In this document: piece by piece, positions 1-8,423 of the stretch
How the letters are laid out: every line of letters begins with the position of its first letter
Position numbering within the stretch: the first letter of the stretch is position 1
From: an uncultured Fretibacterium sp.
GTDB taxonomy: Bacteria > Synergistota > Synergistia > Synergistales > Aminobacteriaceae
DNA: 25,192 bases
Direction: 5' to 3'
NCBI GenBank assembly: GCA_937892105.1
Contig: CALAUZ010000172.1
Span: 1-25,192 of the forward strand
Made by a program: the position numbers and the translations under genes
The notes under the pieces: generated by a model
What the model was told of the DNA's origin: nothing
What the model saw: the letters and a program-made list of their open reading frames with translations, nothing else
Databases searched by the model: none

Positions 1-1
1 C

Positions 2-76
2 AAGAGCATTACCCGAGAACGCAGGAAGCTAAAAGCCTATAAGCGGTTGATGATATCCTTATCAGAAGCAACATAG
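2..76 (+). pseudogene. Possible 3' remnant of a reverse-transcriptase-like gene
   Basis: An open frame enters from the left edge and stops at TAG 74-76. It encodes about 24 residues rich in basic amino acids, including RERRKLKAYKRLM. From memory this resembles the arginine/lysine-rich segment near the C-terminus of bacterial retron- or intron-like reverse transcriptases. In those proteins the segment is followed by a conserved SWRG-type motif, which is missing here because the frame stops. It may be a decayed end, or a coincidence in a very short frame. The body of the gene, if any, lies outside the window. Confidence 0.2.
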
Positions 77-82
77 TTAAAG

Positions 83-106
83 CCTCCTGCATTGTTACAC
101 AGGAGG
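83..106 (-). terminator. Hairpin downstream of carB, possible terminator
   Basis: CCTCCTG (83-89) and CAGGAGG (100-106) form a perfect 7-bp stem around a 10-nt loop, 22 nt beyond the carB stop codon. Read on the minus strand the stem is followed by CTTTAACT, a weak T tract, so termination of carB transcription is plausible but not strong. There is no T run on the plus strand. Confidence 0.4.
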
Positions 107-127
107 TGCATGGTGTTATGTTCTCGT

Positions 128-3100
128 CTAGTGAATTAGATTATGCCATTCCTTTATACTCTTCAGGGATTGAGAGTCTGCACCCTTCGCCTTAACAGTC
201 ATTATTCCCTCAATCGCCGCATCTGCCGCCGAAAGTGTCGTAACATAAGGAATACCCATCTTCACTGCTCCTCGCCTCAAAGCACTTCCTGACTTCGTGA
301 GTGCCTTCTCTCTGGGAGTGTTGATGACCATCTGAACTTGACCGTTGATTACGTGGTCGAGAACATCTGGCCTCCCTGAACCTACATTCTCGCATTCAAC
401 TCCAGCATTCCTTAGAGCCTCATACGTTCCCTCTGTCGCAAGTATCTTGAACCCAGCATACTGGTACTTCGCCGCAATAGGAGCAATAGCTTTCTTGTCC
501 GTATCACTCACCGCAATTAGTACCGTCCCTTTCATGGGAAGTACTGAACCCGCAGCCTCCTCCGCCTTCAAGAACGCTTCTCCAGGCATTACCGCAAGTC
601 CAAGAACTTCTCCCGTTGAACGCATTTCTGGCCCTAATACAGGGTCAACTTCCTGGAACATGTTGAACGGGAATACTGCCTCTTTCACTCCGTAATATGG
701 TATTACCCTCTCACACAAACTCTCCAGCGGTGATGGCCTACCTGTCAACTCCCCCGTAATAGCCTCGACTGCAAGCGGTACCATTCTTATTCCGCAGACT
801 TTCGACACTAACGGGACTGTCCGCGATGCTCTAGGGTTCGCCTCAAGTACAAATACTTTCCCAGCCTCAATAGCATACTGTATGTTCATCAGTCCTATTA
901 CATGCATTGCCTCCGCTATCTTGCGCGTGTAATCTTTTATGGCTGAAAGTGCTTCAGGAGTTATATGTCTTGACGGAAGTATGCACGCCGAATCTCCCGA
1001 ATGTATACCAGCTAGTTCTATGTGTTCCATAACTGCCGGAACATATGCGTGAACTCCATCACATATCGCGTCTGCCTCGCATTCCAGCGCATGGTTCAGA
1101 AAACGGTCAATCAGTATCGGACGGTCTGGCGTTACTCCGACTGCCGCCTTAACGTAACTTTCAAGGCTCGCCTCATCGTACACTATCTCCATTCCCCTGC
1201 CTCCAAGTACATATGACGGCCTCACCATTACGGGATAACCTATCCTTTCAGCTACAGCGTGCGCTTCCTCAAGTGTTGCCGCCATTCCAGACTCTGGCAT
1301 AGGGATATTCAGGCTGTCCATAACAGATTTGAAGCGTCCTCTGTCTTCCGCAAGGTCAATAATCTCCGGCGATGTTCCCAGTATCTTCACTCCATTGCGT
1401 TCAAGTTCTGAGGCTAGGTTTAACGGTGTCTGCCCTCCGAATTGCGCTATCACTCCAACAGGCTTCTCCTCACGATATATGCTCAGAACGTCCTCAAGCG
1501 TTAGAGGCTCAAAGTATAGTTTGTCGGAAGTATCATAGTCCGTGCTGACAGTCTCTGGGTTGCAGTTCACTATTATTGTCTCGAAACCTAATTTCTTCAG
1601 CGACTGCGATGCATGAACACAGCAATAGTCAAACTCTATTCCTTGTCCTATCCTGTTTGGCCCGCCTCCGAGTATCATTACTTTCTTACGGTCTGATACC
1701 TTGTTCATGCCGTCCTGAATGTTGTAGCTCGAATAGTAGTACGCCCCGTCCTCTGTACCGCTGACGTGCACTCCCTCCCAATGCTCAACTATACCCAGTG
1801 CCTCTCTATGTTCCCTTATGCTCTGTTCGCTGACACCAAGAAGCATGGCTATATACCTGTCCGAAAATCCATCTTTCTTCGCTTGGACAAGAACTTCATC
1901 GGGGAGAGTTTTTCCCTTGAAGGCCATTATGTTTTCTTCCTCGTCAACAAGTGCCTTCATCTCCTCCAGGAAATACTCCTTAATATGCGTCAGGTCATGT
2001 ATCTCCTCAACCGCCGCTCCCTTGCGCAATGCCTCGTATATCACAAAATATCTCTCACTCGTTGGGTATTCAAGAAGCTTCAGCAATTCTGACTTTGAGA
2101 GGGAGTTAAAGTTTTTCACAAAGCCTAAACCGTACCTGTCCTTCTCAAGTGAACGCACAGCCTTCTGCAAAGCCTCACGGAAATTCTTGCCTATGCTCAT
2201 GACTTCACCTACAGCACGCATCTGCGTTCCGAGTTTGTCCTGCACTCCCTTGAACTTCTCAAACGCCCATCTCGCAAACTTCACTACGACATAATCACCT
2301 TCTGGCTTGTACTTGTCCAGCGTTCCATAATGACCGCATGATATATCGCTCAGGGAAAGTCCTGCCGCTAGTTTCGCCGAAACCAATGCTATCGGAAAAC
2401 CTGTAGCCTTTGACGCTAATGCTGATGAACGCGATGTACGAGGGTTAATCTCGATAACTATTACACGGCCGGTCTTAGGGTTATGCGCAAATTGTACGTT
2501 CGTTCCGCCGATTACTCCGATGTGTTCAACTATACGATAGGCCATCTCCTGAAGCCGCGCCTGAAGTTCAGGTGATATCGTAAGCATTGGCGCAACACAG
2601 AACGAATCGCCTGTGTGTACTCCCATAGGGTCAACGTTCTCAATGAAACATACCGTTATCATTCTGTTGTCCTTGTCGCGGACTACCTCAAGTTCAAGCT
2701 CCTCCCAGCCTAAAACTGACTCCTCTACCAGTACCTGATGGACTATGCTGGCCTGTAAACCACGTTCGCATACAACTCGAAGCTCTTCACGGTTGTAGAC
2801 TAGTCCGCCTCCTGCTCCTCCCATCGTGTAAGCTGGCCTAAGTACTACTGGATAGCCTAGCTCCTCCGCAATTCCCAGCGCATCATCGACTGAGTACGCT
2901 ACATGTGAACGCGCCATATCTATTCCTAGTTCCTGCATCGTCTTCTTGAACTCTACACGGTCTTCTCCGCGTTCGATTGCGTCTGCATTTACGCCTATAA
3001 CCTGAACATTGTGCTTCTTCAGTATTCCTGCCTTGTGAAGTTCTGCACATAAATTTAGCCCTGACTGCCCGCCTAAGTTGGGAAGGAGGGCATCGGGTCT

Positions 3101-3349
3101 CTCACGGGCTATTATGGCTTCGAGACGTTCTGGGTTCAGCGGCTCAATGTAGGTTATGTCCGACATTTCGGGGTCGGTCATGATTGTTGCAGGGTTGGAG
3201 TTCACAAGCACTATCTCATATCCCAGTGAACGCAGAGCCTTGCACGCCTGAGTGCCGGAGTAATCGAACTCGCAGGCTTGTCCTATTATTATCGGGCCTG
3301 AACCTATGATTAATATCTTGTGTATATCATCGCGCTGTGGTTCTGTCAT
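128..3349 (-). CDS. carB: Carbamoyl-phosphate synthase large chain
   Basis: Encodes 1073 residues, the usual length of CarB. The enzyme makes carbamoyl phosphate from bicarbonate, ATP and glutamine-derived ammonia for pyrimidine and arginine synthesis, as a cytoplasmic complex with the small chain CarA, which is not in this window. Two homologous ATP-grasp halves are visible. The first opens with ILIIGSGPIIIGQACEFDYSG and the second (near residue 555) with VMILGGGPNRIGQGIEFDY. Between them is the oligomerisation region, and the last 140 residues form the MGS-like allosteric domain. The ATG at 3349 is preceded by AGGAAG at 9-nt spacing. It follows the SurA/PpiD-like gene by 27 nt and is probably co-transcribed with it. 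No pyrimidine or arginine attenuator could be recognised upstream. The identification is secure. Confidence 0.98.
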   Translation of the reverse strand: MTEPQRDDIHKILIIGSGPIIIGQACEFDYSGTQACKALRSLGYEIVLVNSNPATIMTDPEMSDITYIEPLNPERLEAIIARERPDALLPNLGGQSGLNLCAELHKAGILKKHNVQVIGVNADAIERGEDRVEFKKTMQELGIDMARSHVAYSVDDALGIAEELGYPVVLRPAYTMGGAGGGLVYNREELRVVCERGLQASIVHQVLVEESVLGWEELELEVVRDKDNRMITVCFIENVDPMGVHTGDSFCVAPMLTISPELQARLQEMAYRIVEHIGVIGGTNVQFAHNPKTGRVIVIEINPRTSRSSALASKATGFPIALVSAKLAAGLSLSDISCGHYGTLDKYKPEGDYVVVKFARWAFEKFKGVQDKLGTQMRAVGEVMSIGKNFREALQKAVRSLEKDRYGLGFVKNFNSLSKSELLKLLEYPTSERYFVIYEALRKGAAVEEIHDLTHIKEYFLEEMKALVDEEENIMAFKGKTLPDEVLVQAKKDGFSDRYIAMLLGVSEQSIREHREALGIVEHWEGVHVSGTEDGAYYYSSYNIQDGMNKVSDRKKVMILGGGPNRIGQGIEFDYCCVHASQSLKKLGFETIIVNCNPETVSTDYDTSDKLYFEPLTLEDVLSIYREEKPVGVIAQFGGQTPLNLASELERNGVKILGTSPEIIDLAEDRGRFKSVMDSLNIPMPESGMAATLEEAHAVAERIGYPVMVRPSYVLGGRGMEIVYDEASLESYVKAAVGVTPDRPILIDRFLNHALECEADAICDGVHAYVPAVMEHIELAGIHSGDSACILPSRHITPEALSAIKDYTRKIAEAMHVIGLMNIQYAIEAGKVFVLEANPRASRTVPLVSKVCGIRMVPLAVEAITGELTGRPSPLESLCERVIPYYGVKEAVFPFNMFQEVDPVLGPEMRSTGEVLGLAVMPGEAFLKAEEAAGSVLPMKGTVLIAVSDTDKKAIAPIAAKYQYAGFKILATEGTYEALRNAGVECENVGSGRPDVLDHVINGQVQMVINTPREKALTKSGSALRRGAVKMGIPYVTTLSAADAAIEGIMTVKAKGADSQSLKSIKEWHNLIH

Positions 3350-3376
3350 GTATAAATCACTTCCTGTGCTGCTTGG

Positions 3377-4813
3377 CTACTTATCTTCGGACTGGGTAAA
3401 AATCTCTACGGCTTTCTCCGAAGATATTATTTCCGGCAATGCTTCCGTAACTTCCTCTTGAAGCGGCTTATCTTCTGGCTTCACATCTTCTGAGGGGGCT
3501 TCGGGGGCTTCGGGGATTTCGTCTGGCACAACTGCCGCAGGGGCTTCAGGCTCTGTATTATCTTCTGACGTTGACGTTGTATCCTCACTTACTGCCTCAA
3601 CTGTTGCTGGTGCTTCCGGCTCTGTAGCGTCCTCTGACGTTGACGTTGTATCCTCGCTCACGGTCTCAACTGTTGCTGGTGCTTCTTCATCGCTGCTGAC
3701 TTCCTCTATCGTCATCTGGTACGGTGAGCCGTCGTTTACAGCCTCGTCCAGTATGAGCTGTGGCACAGCATCTACTGATTGCACTTCATCTTGAGACGCT
3801 GCGGGGCTTGCAAATAATTCCTCGTCATTGATTACTACGGTGGCTTTCTTCAGCAATGAGGCTTCGTACTCCGTCAGTTTTCGGCGTTCTTCCTGCTGTG
3901 TGAGGAGCGTGCGGATATCGCTGCTGACCTCTGCGTATGGCGTAACACTCGCTTCTACATGCGAGGTCTTCAACGCTACGGCAAAATCTGTGCTTGACAT
4001 CTCGAATATCGGGCTTACCTTCCCTACATCAAGTGAGGCCAGAACACTCAATGTCCCAGCTGTGAAGGTGCTTGACGGAAGGAATACCGGCGTTTTCGTA
4101 ATGTTTATAACGTCCTTAGAGGCTAAACTGTCGCCTGACGCTATCGCTTCCCAACTCTCACCATTTGCTATCCTCGACATAAATTCTTCGGCGTACTCCC
4201 GAACACTGAAATCGGCCATGTGAACGTTGTAGCCTTCAGGTCTGCTGTAGAGTATGTTCTTCATTGCGTCATAGAACTCTTCAGCTTTATCCTCACTCAC
4301 CGTTACCTGCCCTATAGCTTCCTGTATGAGCTTGTCTGACGCTATCTGGCGCGCCAAATTCCTCCTGTAATCCTCCAGCCTTATGCCGGAGTTGGCCAAA
4401 ACCTGATAGAACGCTTCACGGGTTGGAAAATATGTATCAGCATAAGCCTTCAAGGCTGCGTCTGCTTCCGCGTCCGTTATGCGTATCCCCTTCTCCTCAA
4501 CTTCCTTAGAAAGCTGCGACTCCAGTATAGCCTGGTCAAGTACTGCACGATATATCGCTGGCATATCTATTGAGGCCATGCTCCTGCTGCTGTACGTACT
4601 CAGGTAATTTCGTAACCTCTGCTCAAGTTCAGAACGCATTAGTGAACGTCCGTTAATCTGGGCTACCTCGTAATCGCTCATCGTTCCGTCCGGATTGCGT
4701 CCAGGTGTCCTCCTCGTTCCCCTACCTTCATACATCAGGAACGTTGACAACAGAAATGCCACAACTATTACTGCCATAATCCACTTCATTTGGGTGCGCA
4801 GAAATTTCATCAT
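3377..4813 (-). CDS. SurA/PpiD-like membrane-anchored periplasmic foldase
   Basis: Encodes 478 residues starting with two ATG codons (MMKFLR) behind AGAAGG. A single membrane segment lies near residues 12-28, with no signal cleavage site evident, so the protein is likely anchored with its bulk in the periplasm. Residues about 45-190 look like the SurA N-terminal chaperone domain, with the VAQINGRSLMRSELEQRL-type opening (substrate-protein binding helices). Residues about 190-310 resemble a weak parvulin-type rotamase domain. The last 150 residues are acidic, proline- and threonine-rich and contain a 23-residue repeat, so are probably disordered. It sits between polA and carB with its own promoter-like sequence. 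The family is assigned by pattern only: it could act as a general outer-membrane-protein chaperone or as a PpiD-type holdase, and isomerase activity is uncertain. Confidence 0.75.
   Translation of the reverse strand: MMKFLRTQMKWIMAVIVVAFLLSTFLMYEGRGTRRTPGRNPDGTMSDYEVAQINGRSLMRSELEQRLRNYLSTYSSRSMASIDMPAIYRAVLDQAILESQLSKEVEEKGIRITDAEADAALKAYADTYFPTREAFYQVLANSGIRLEDYRRNLARQIASDKLIQEAIGQVTVSEDKAEEFYDAMKNILYSRPEGYNVHMADFSVREYAEEFMSRIANGESWEAIASGDSLASKDVINITKTPVFLPSSTFTAGTLSVLASLDVGKVSPIFEMSSTDFAVALKTSHVEASVTPYAEVSSDIRTLLTQQEERRKLTEYEASLLKKATVVINDEELFASPAASQDEVQSVDAVPQLILDEAVNDGSPYQMTIEEVSSDEEAPATVETVSEDTTSTSEDATEPEAPATVEAVSEDTTSTSEDNTEPEAPAAVVPDEIPEAPEAPSEDVKPEDKPLQEEVTEALPEIISSEKAVEIFTQSEDK
3543..3680 (-). 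repeat. Two tandem 69-bp copies in the foldase tail
   Basis: Units 3543-3611 and 3612-3680 share long identical stretches, such as GACGTTGACGTTGTATCCTC at 3567 and 3636, and the start of a third copy follows. Each unit encodes 23 residues of the form EAPATVEAVSEDTTSTSED plus NTEP. The period is a multiple of three, so a change in copy number would keep the frame. Confidence 0.85.
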
Positions 4814-4846
4814 GATAGTGTAAAACCTTCTCTCTCTCTTAAAGTT

Positions 4847-4875
4847 TTATTACTCAGTAGTTTTCATGATTTCAA
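4847..4875 (-). promoter_or_regulatory. Sigma-70-like promoter for the foldase gene
   Basis: On the minus strand TTGAAA (4875-4870) is followed after 17 nt by TAATAA (4852-4847). Start of transcription would fall about 25 nt before the ATG at 4813. This lies in the 85-nt gap after polA, so the foldase and carB may be transcribed separately from polA. Confidence 0.45.
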
Positions 4876-4898
4876 ATTTTAACACATACTAAGCAATT

Positions 4899-7259
4899 TT
4901 ACACATCAGCAAGCGTTTTTCCAGTTTTGACCTCAACTTCGAGGTGTGAAATCTCGCCGCCAGATTTAATCATGATATTGCGTAGATTTTGTGATACTTC
5001 CTCAGCGTCTTTTGCAGGACACTCACAGACAAGTGAATCATGAACTTGAAGGAACAGTTCCGCATTGCCTGAATTACTAAAATCTATCATCGCCCTTCTG
5101 GATATATCCGCCGCAGTACCCTGTATAGGTGTGTTTACCAGCGCACGGGACAGCCCCTGACTTTTCGCGGGTATCTCCTTCACCGGCCTTATCCGGCCGG
5201 CAAGTGTCATCGTATAACCCCGTTCTTTTGCGTCATGTATGAGTCTCTCAAGGTACGGTTTAATTCCAGGCAGTGCGTCAAAGTATCTCGTCATTATGTC
5301 TCTGGCCTCCGAACGCCCAACACCTAACCTCTCAGCAAGACCAAATGATCCCATTCCGTACAGCAGTCCAAAATTAATCACCTTCGCAGCACGCCTCATC
5401 TCCGGCATAACAAATTCAGGTGCAGTCCCAAATACCCATGATGCCGTCTCAGTGTGGATATCCCTGCCGTTCTCGAACGACTCTATGAGTTTCTCCTCGC
5501 CTGACATGTACGCAAGAACTCTAAGCTCCACCTGCGAATAATCAGCCGAAACAAAGACATTCTCAGGATTTACAGGGATTAAGCCGGACTTTATCTTTTC
5601 AGCCCATCTACCGAATGCAGGAATGTTCTGAAGGTTAGGATCTCTTGAGCTTAACCTTCCTGTTCCAGTCATTGCAGGATCGAATGTAGTGTGTATTATG
5701 CCGTTGATGTCCGCTGAACGCTGAAGGGGAATTACAAAGCTGTTCAACATTTTCGACAGCTCCCTGTATTCCAGAATTAACGCTGGAACCTGACCGTCTG
5801 TAGATTTTGACAGCCTCTCAAGAACTGCTGCCTCCGTTGAATATGATGCTTTATTTCTGGTTTTGCCTTCAGGGGTGAAGCCCAGTTTATCGAATAACAG
5901 CCATGAAACTTGTACGGGAGAATTTATGTTTATCCGCACTCCCGTTATGGTGATGATATGCCGCTCAATCTCAGATATTCTGGTCTCCAGTTCCTCCTGG
6001 AGAAGCTCAAACGTCCCTGTGTTAATCCTTACGCCATGATCTTCCATCTTGCAGAGTACAGGTATAAGCGGAACGTCTATATCATTCATGACATCTAACA
6101 ATCCTTCATAGCCTCCTATTTCTGCCTCAAGGCTTAAAGCTAAATCATTCTTAGCCTTTAAAGGGTCTTCACTGTGTTCAAAGTTACTGATTATTCCTGC
6201 GAATTTCAATGCCGCTATGTCTGGGTGAAGAAGGTAATATGCCGTCTTAATGTCCCATACAGTCTCTACTCCCGTAAATTTTTCAGGCCTGCTTCTATAC
6301 TCTCCCTTGTAGTCAATGGTTATACGTACGCATTCTGGCATGGCGTTTCCATTTGGGGAAAATTCTCTCGGAAATGGTGCTTGTTTGCTGCCTAGCCTCT
6401 TGAGTACACGTTTTAGTTCAAGATGCAATGCCATCTCCTCTGCACCCTTGAAATCCGCTCTGGCATTTAGGCATTCGTTCAGAAAATCGGATTTGCCCTC
6501 GAAAAGATTATCTTTAAGCATAGTTAGGCTGTCGCGCCTCCATATTACTTTATCTCTGTCCGCTGCTTGAAGTTTCTCACGCATTGACTTCGTGAACGTA
6601 TCAAGTGAAGCATATATAGCCTCAAGCGTGGGATATTGTGCGAGTAACTTCATTGCACCCTTTGTGCCTATTCCTGCTATGCCCATGATGTTGTCAGCTT
6701 TATCGCCAGTGATTGCGAGATAGTCAGGCATTGACGCGGGATTGAAGCCGTACTCCTTCATGAAGGATTTTGCGTCATAAACCTCTGCACCTGATATCCC
6801 GTTCTTCACAGGACGCATCATTCTTATCCCATCGCCAAGAACCTGTAACAAGTCCTTGTCAGATGACAGTATCACAGCTTCATGGCCTTCATCGTGGACC
6901 AGTTTTGCCAGAGATGCCGTAACATCATCAGCTTCGACGCCATCTAGCATAACAACGTTGAAGCCGCACAAACGCAGTAATTCCTGAAGCAATGGGAGCT
7001 GTAGGCGCAGGTCATCAGGAATTGGAGGACGGTTAGCCTTGTAGTCATTCTGAAGTTTGTGCCTGAAGGTTTTTCCAGGAGCGTCAAACACTATAATTGT
7101 GCAGTCTGGGAGAATGTTGTCCTGAACCTTGTAGAGCATGTTCATGAAGCCGTATATCATGGCCGTAGGAGTTCCGTCTTTTGCAGTGAGCCTTGTGGCA
7201 ATGGCATGGAAGCTCCTATGAGCCAGGCTGTGTCCGTCAACTATTAGAAATGTCTTAAT
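4899..7259 (-). CDS. polA: DNA polymerase I, probable ATT start
   Basis: DNA polymerase I, acting in Okazaki fragment processing and repair. The N-terminal 5' nuclease domain (about residues 1-290) begins KTFLIVDGHSLAHR and includes VFDAPGKTFRHKLQNDYKA. The C-terminal polymerase carries motif A DYSQVELRVLA, motif B RRAAKVINFGLLYG and motif C QVHDSLVCE. The region between (about 300-400) is short and lacks the acidic DEDD residues of the 3'-5' exonuclease, so proofreading is probably absent. The product is about 786 residues, shorter than E. coli (928). The first ATG in frame (7160) would remove 33 residues, including the first catalytic Asp (VDGH). No ATG, GTG or TTG exists between it and the in-frame stop at 7275-7277. 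ATT at 7259-7257, 9 nt behind AAAAGGGG, gives exactly the expected family N-terminus. Identity is certain; the start is inferred. Confidence 0.93.
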   Translation of the reverse strand: MKTFLIVDGHSLAHRSFHAIATRLTAKDGTPTAMIYGFMNMLYKVQDNILPDCTIIVFDAPGKTFRHKLQNDYKANRPPIPDDLRLQLPLLQELLRLCGFNVVMLDGVEADDVTASLAKLVHDEGHEAVILSSDKDLLQVLGDGIRMMRPVKNGISGAEVYDAKSFMKEYGFNPASMPDYLAITGDKADNIMGIAGIGTKGAMKLLAQYPTLEAIYASLDTFTKSMREKLQAADRDKVIWRRDSLTMLKDNLFEGKSDFLNECLNARADFKGAEEMALHLELKRVLKRLGSKQAPFPREFSPNGNAMPECVRITIDYKGEYRSRPEKFTGVETVWDIKTAYYLLHPDIAALKFAGIISNFEHSEDPLKAKNDLALSLEAEIGGYEGLLDVMNDIDVPLIPVLCKMEDHGVRINTGTFELLQEELETRISEIERHIITITGVRININSPVQVSWLLFDKLGFTPEGKTRNKASYSTEAAVLERLSKSTDGQVPALILEYRELSKMLNSFVIPLQRSADINGIIHTTFDPAMTGTGRLSSRDPNLQNIPAFGRWAEKIKSGLIPVNPENVFVSADYSQVELRVLAYMSGEEKLIESFENGRDIHTETASWVFGTAPEFVMPEMRRAAKVINFGLLYGMGSFGLAERLGVGRSEARDIMTRYFDALPGIKPYLERLIHDAKERGYTMTLAGRIRPVKEIPAKSQGLSRALVNTPIQGTAADISRRAMIDFSNSGNAELFLQVHDSLVCECPAKDAEEVSQNLRNIMIKSGGEISHLEVEVKTGKTLADV

Positions 7260-7276
7260 GCTGCTCAGCCCCTTTT
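7257..7276 (-). promoter_or_regulatory. Shine-Dalgarno-like sequence and ATT start of polA
   Basis: On the minus strand AAAAGGGG (7276-7269) is followed by nine bases and then ATT (7259-7257), AAG, ACA, TTT. The only other near-cognate codon, CTG at 7268-7266, abuts the ribosome binding site and is badly placed. Confidence 0.55.
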
Positions 7277-7301
7277 AATGATGAAAATTTTTGCGTTCAA
7301 T

Positions 7302-7307
7302 TATAAT
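7302..7307 (+). promoter_or_regulatory. -10 box in the polA / AlbA_2 divergent region
   Basis: A perfect TATAAT lies at 7302-7307, 37 nt ahead of the proposed ATT start of the AlbA_2 gene, in an AT-rich 80-bp gap between divergent genes. No good -35 box is seen 16-18 nt upstream. The overlapping sequence ATATTATAAT also offers a -10 on the minus strand for polA, so the two promoters may share this site. Confidence 0.35.
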
Positions 7308-7322
7308 ATGCGAAAAAATTTC

Positions 7323-7341
7323 AGGAAGGCGTTAAATCATT
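7323..7341 (+). promoter_or_regulatory. Ribosome binding site and ATT start of the AlbA_2 gene
   Basis: AGGAAGG (7323-7329) is the only Shine-Dalgarno-like sequence. In-frame codons after the stop TAA 7333-7335 are ATC 7336, ATT 7339, CTG 7342, AGC and TTG 7348. ATT is 9 nt from the site; TTG is 18 nt away, which is too far for normal use. Confidence 0.4.
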
Positions 7342-8292
7342 CTGAGCTTGGATTTTTGCTGGAACAAAGACACAGAGATTATCGGCAGGGATAATATTCA
7401 CCGTATCCCTGAAACTGTCTGTGCTTTTGCAAACTCTTCGGGAGGCAGAATAATATGCGATGGCTTTGACCCCTTGAGCCTTTCCCTGCCCAAAGAAGTC
7501 CCATACGTCATTGAGCCTCCAGACACAATATATGTTCCACCCTTAGCATGGCACAAAAGGCCGGCATCGTTAAACGGCAGGGTGTACCGTCGCATAGAGT
7601 GCCAGAACGTAATATCTGGTGCGTGGGCAATGTCAGTGATGGCGGGAGATGGCCTTGAACCTTCACGGGACGATTACGCTGTGGACAATGTATCACTCAG
7701 AGGACAATGTATTGACGCTTTCCACAGACGTGTTACGGCACTTCATGGGGAGCTGAAGGATTATACGCGCGATGAGTTTCTGAGAAGGACTGGGGTATAT
7801 TCTGGGAAGTATCTTACGTTTGCTGGAGCGTTAATGTTTGGTGATATTGTGAAGGTTTGTGCGAGGCTGGATTATTCCGGAGGGCACGCAGAGATTGGGG
7901 CAGTGAACATCTGGGAGGCATGTACAGACATACTAGCGCGGATTGCTTCGGCATTATCGGATAGGTGTGCCCTTGCATTCAGGGAGATTTTCATCAACGC
8001 CATGCTTCATTCGGATTACAACAGCGGCAGTGAAATTGACATTGACATTACGTCATCACCGATAAAAGTTTCAGTGAGCAATCCAGGAACGGTCAGAGGA
8101 GTTACGAGAAATTACAGGCTGAAGAAGATATTTTCGCTCTCAGGAATTACGGACAGCAAACTTCATGGCCTAGAAGCAGTGCGCAGATACATGCCGTCAT
8201 TCACGCTTGAACAGGACATTCTCAACCTTAGAACCCTTGCAATGATTACACTTGAGGGACGCGGAGTGCTTCCTGGCCCTATAATACTGTAA
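7339..8292 (+). CDS. AlbA_2 / HATPase domain protein (Schlafen/RecG-like family)
   Basis: About 317 residues (314 if the TTG at 7348 is used). The N-terminus carries the AlbA_2-type nucleic-acid-binding pattern, with PETVCAFANSSGGRIICDG matching the usual AFANS-GG-I-G core. The C-terminal part contains FREIFINAMLHSDYNSG near residue 210, the GHKL/HATPase_c_4 signature normally written REALVNAVVHRDY. Proteins of this architecture are annotated as ATP-binding or RecG-like transcriptional regulators, and some belong to defence loci; the actual role is unknown. It is unusually compact: the 15-20 residues that normally precede the VEFK-like strand are missing and there is no C-terminal winged helix. 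It stands alone, divergent from polA and about 130 nt before the iron cluster. The start codon is uncertain. Confidence 0.65.
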   Translation: MLSLDFCWNKDTEIIGRDNIHRIPETVCAFANSSGGRIICDGFDPLSLSLPKEVPYVIEPPDTIYVPPLAWHKRPASLNGRVYRRIECQNVISGAWAMSVMAGDGLEPSRDDYAVDNVSLRGQCIDAFHRRVTALHGELKDYTRDEFLRRTGVYSGKYLTFAGALMFGDIVKVCARLDYSGGHAEIGAVNIWEACTDILARIASALSDRCALAFREIFINAMLHSDYNSGSEIDIDITSSPIKVSVSNPGTVRGVTRNYRLKKIFSLSGITDSKLHGLEAVRRYMPSFTLEQDILNLRTLAMITLEGRGVLPGPIIL

Positions 8293-8327
8293 TCACAGTG
8301 AAAGTTTGTATGCAGTAACAAAAAAAC

Positions 8328-8356
8328 TTGACCACAGATTTAAGCACTGGTAAAAT
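8328..8356 (+). promoter_or_regulatory. Promoter of the iron uptake operon
   Basis: TTGACC (8328-8333), a 17-nt spacer and TAAAAT (8351-8356) make a near-consensus housekeeping promoter about 70 nt ahead of the FTR1 start. A second TATAAT at 8383-8388 has no -35. The leader 8357-8423 is where a DtxR-type operator would be expected, but no convincing palindrome was found by eye. Confidence 0.6.
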
Positions 8357-8423
8357 TCACGCCATCAATAAAGTTTGGCTGATATAATTTTCCAGACATA
8401 AGACAGAAGGAGTATGAGCTTAC

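Noticed and set aside
7308..7393. ATG at 7308 starting a short frame (MRKNFRKALNHSE) before the AlbA_2 gene
   Set aside because: It directly abuts the TATAAT box, so would not be in the transcript from that promoter, has no ribosome binding site and stops soon; a frameshift joining it to the AlbA_2 gene was considered but cannot be shown.
8286..8299. Short inverted repeat ACTGT/ACAGT at the end of the AlbA_2 gene
   Set aside because: Only 5 bp without a T run; too weak for a terminator and without reason to be an operator.
8376..8396. Imperfect TGG-N13-CCA symmetry in the iron operon leader as a DtxR operator
   Set aside because: The inner bases do not pair and it does not resemble known DtxR, IdeR or MntR sites.
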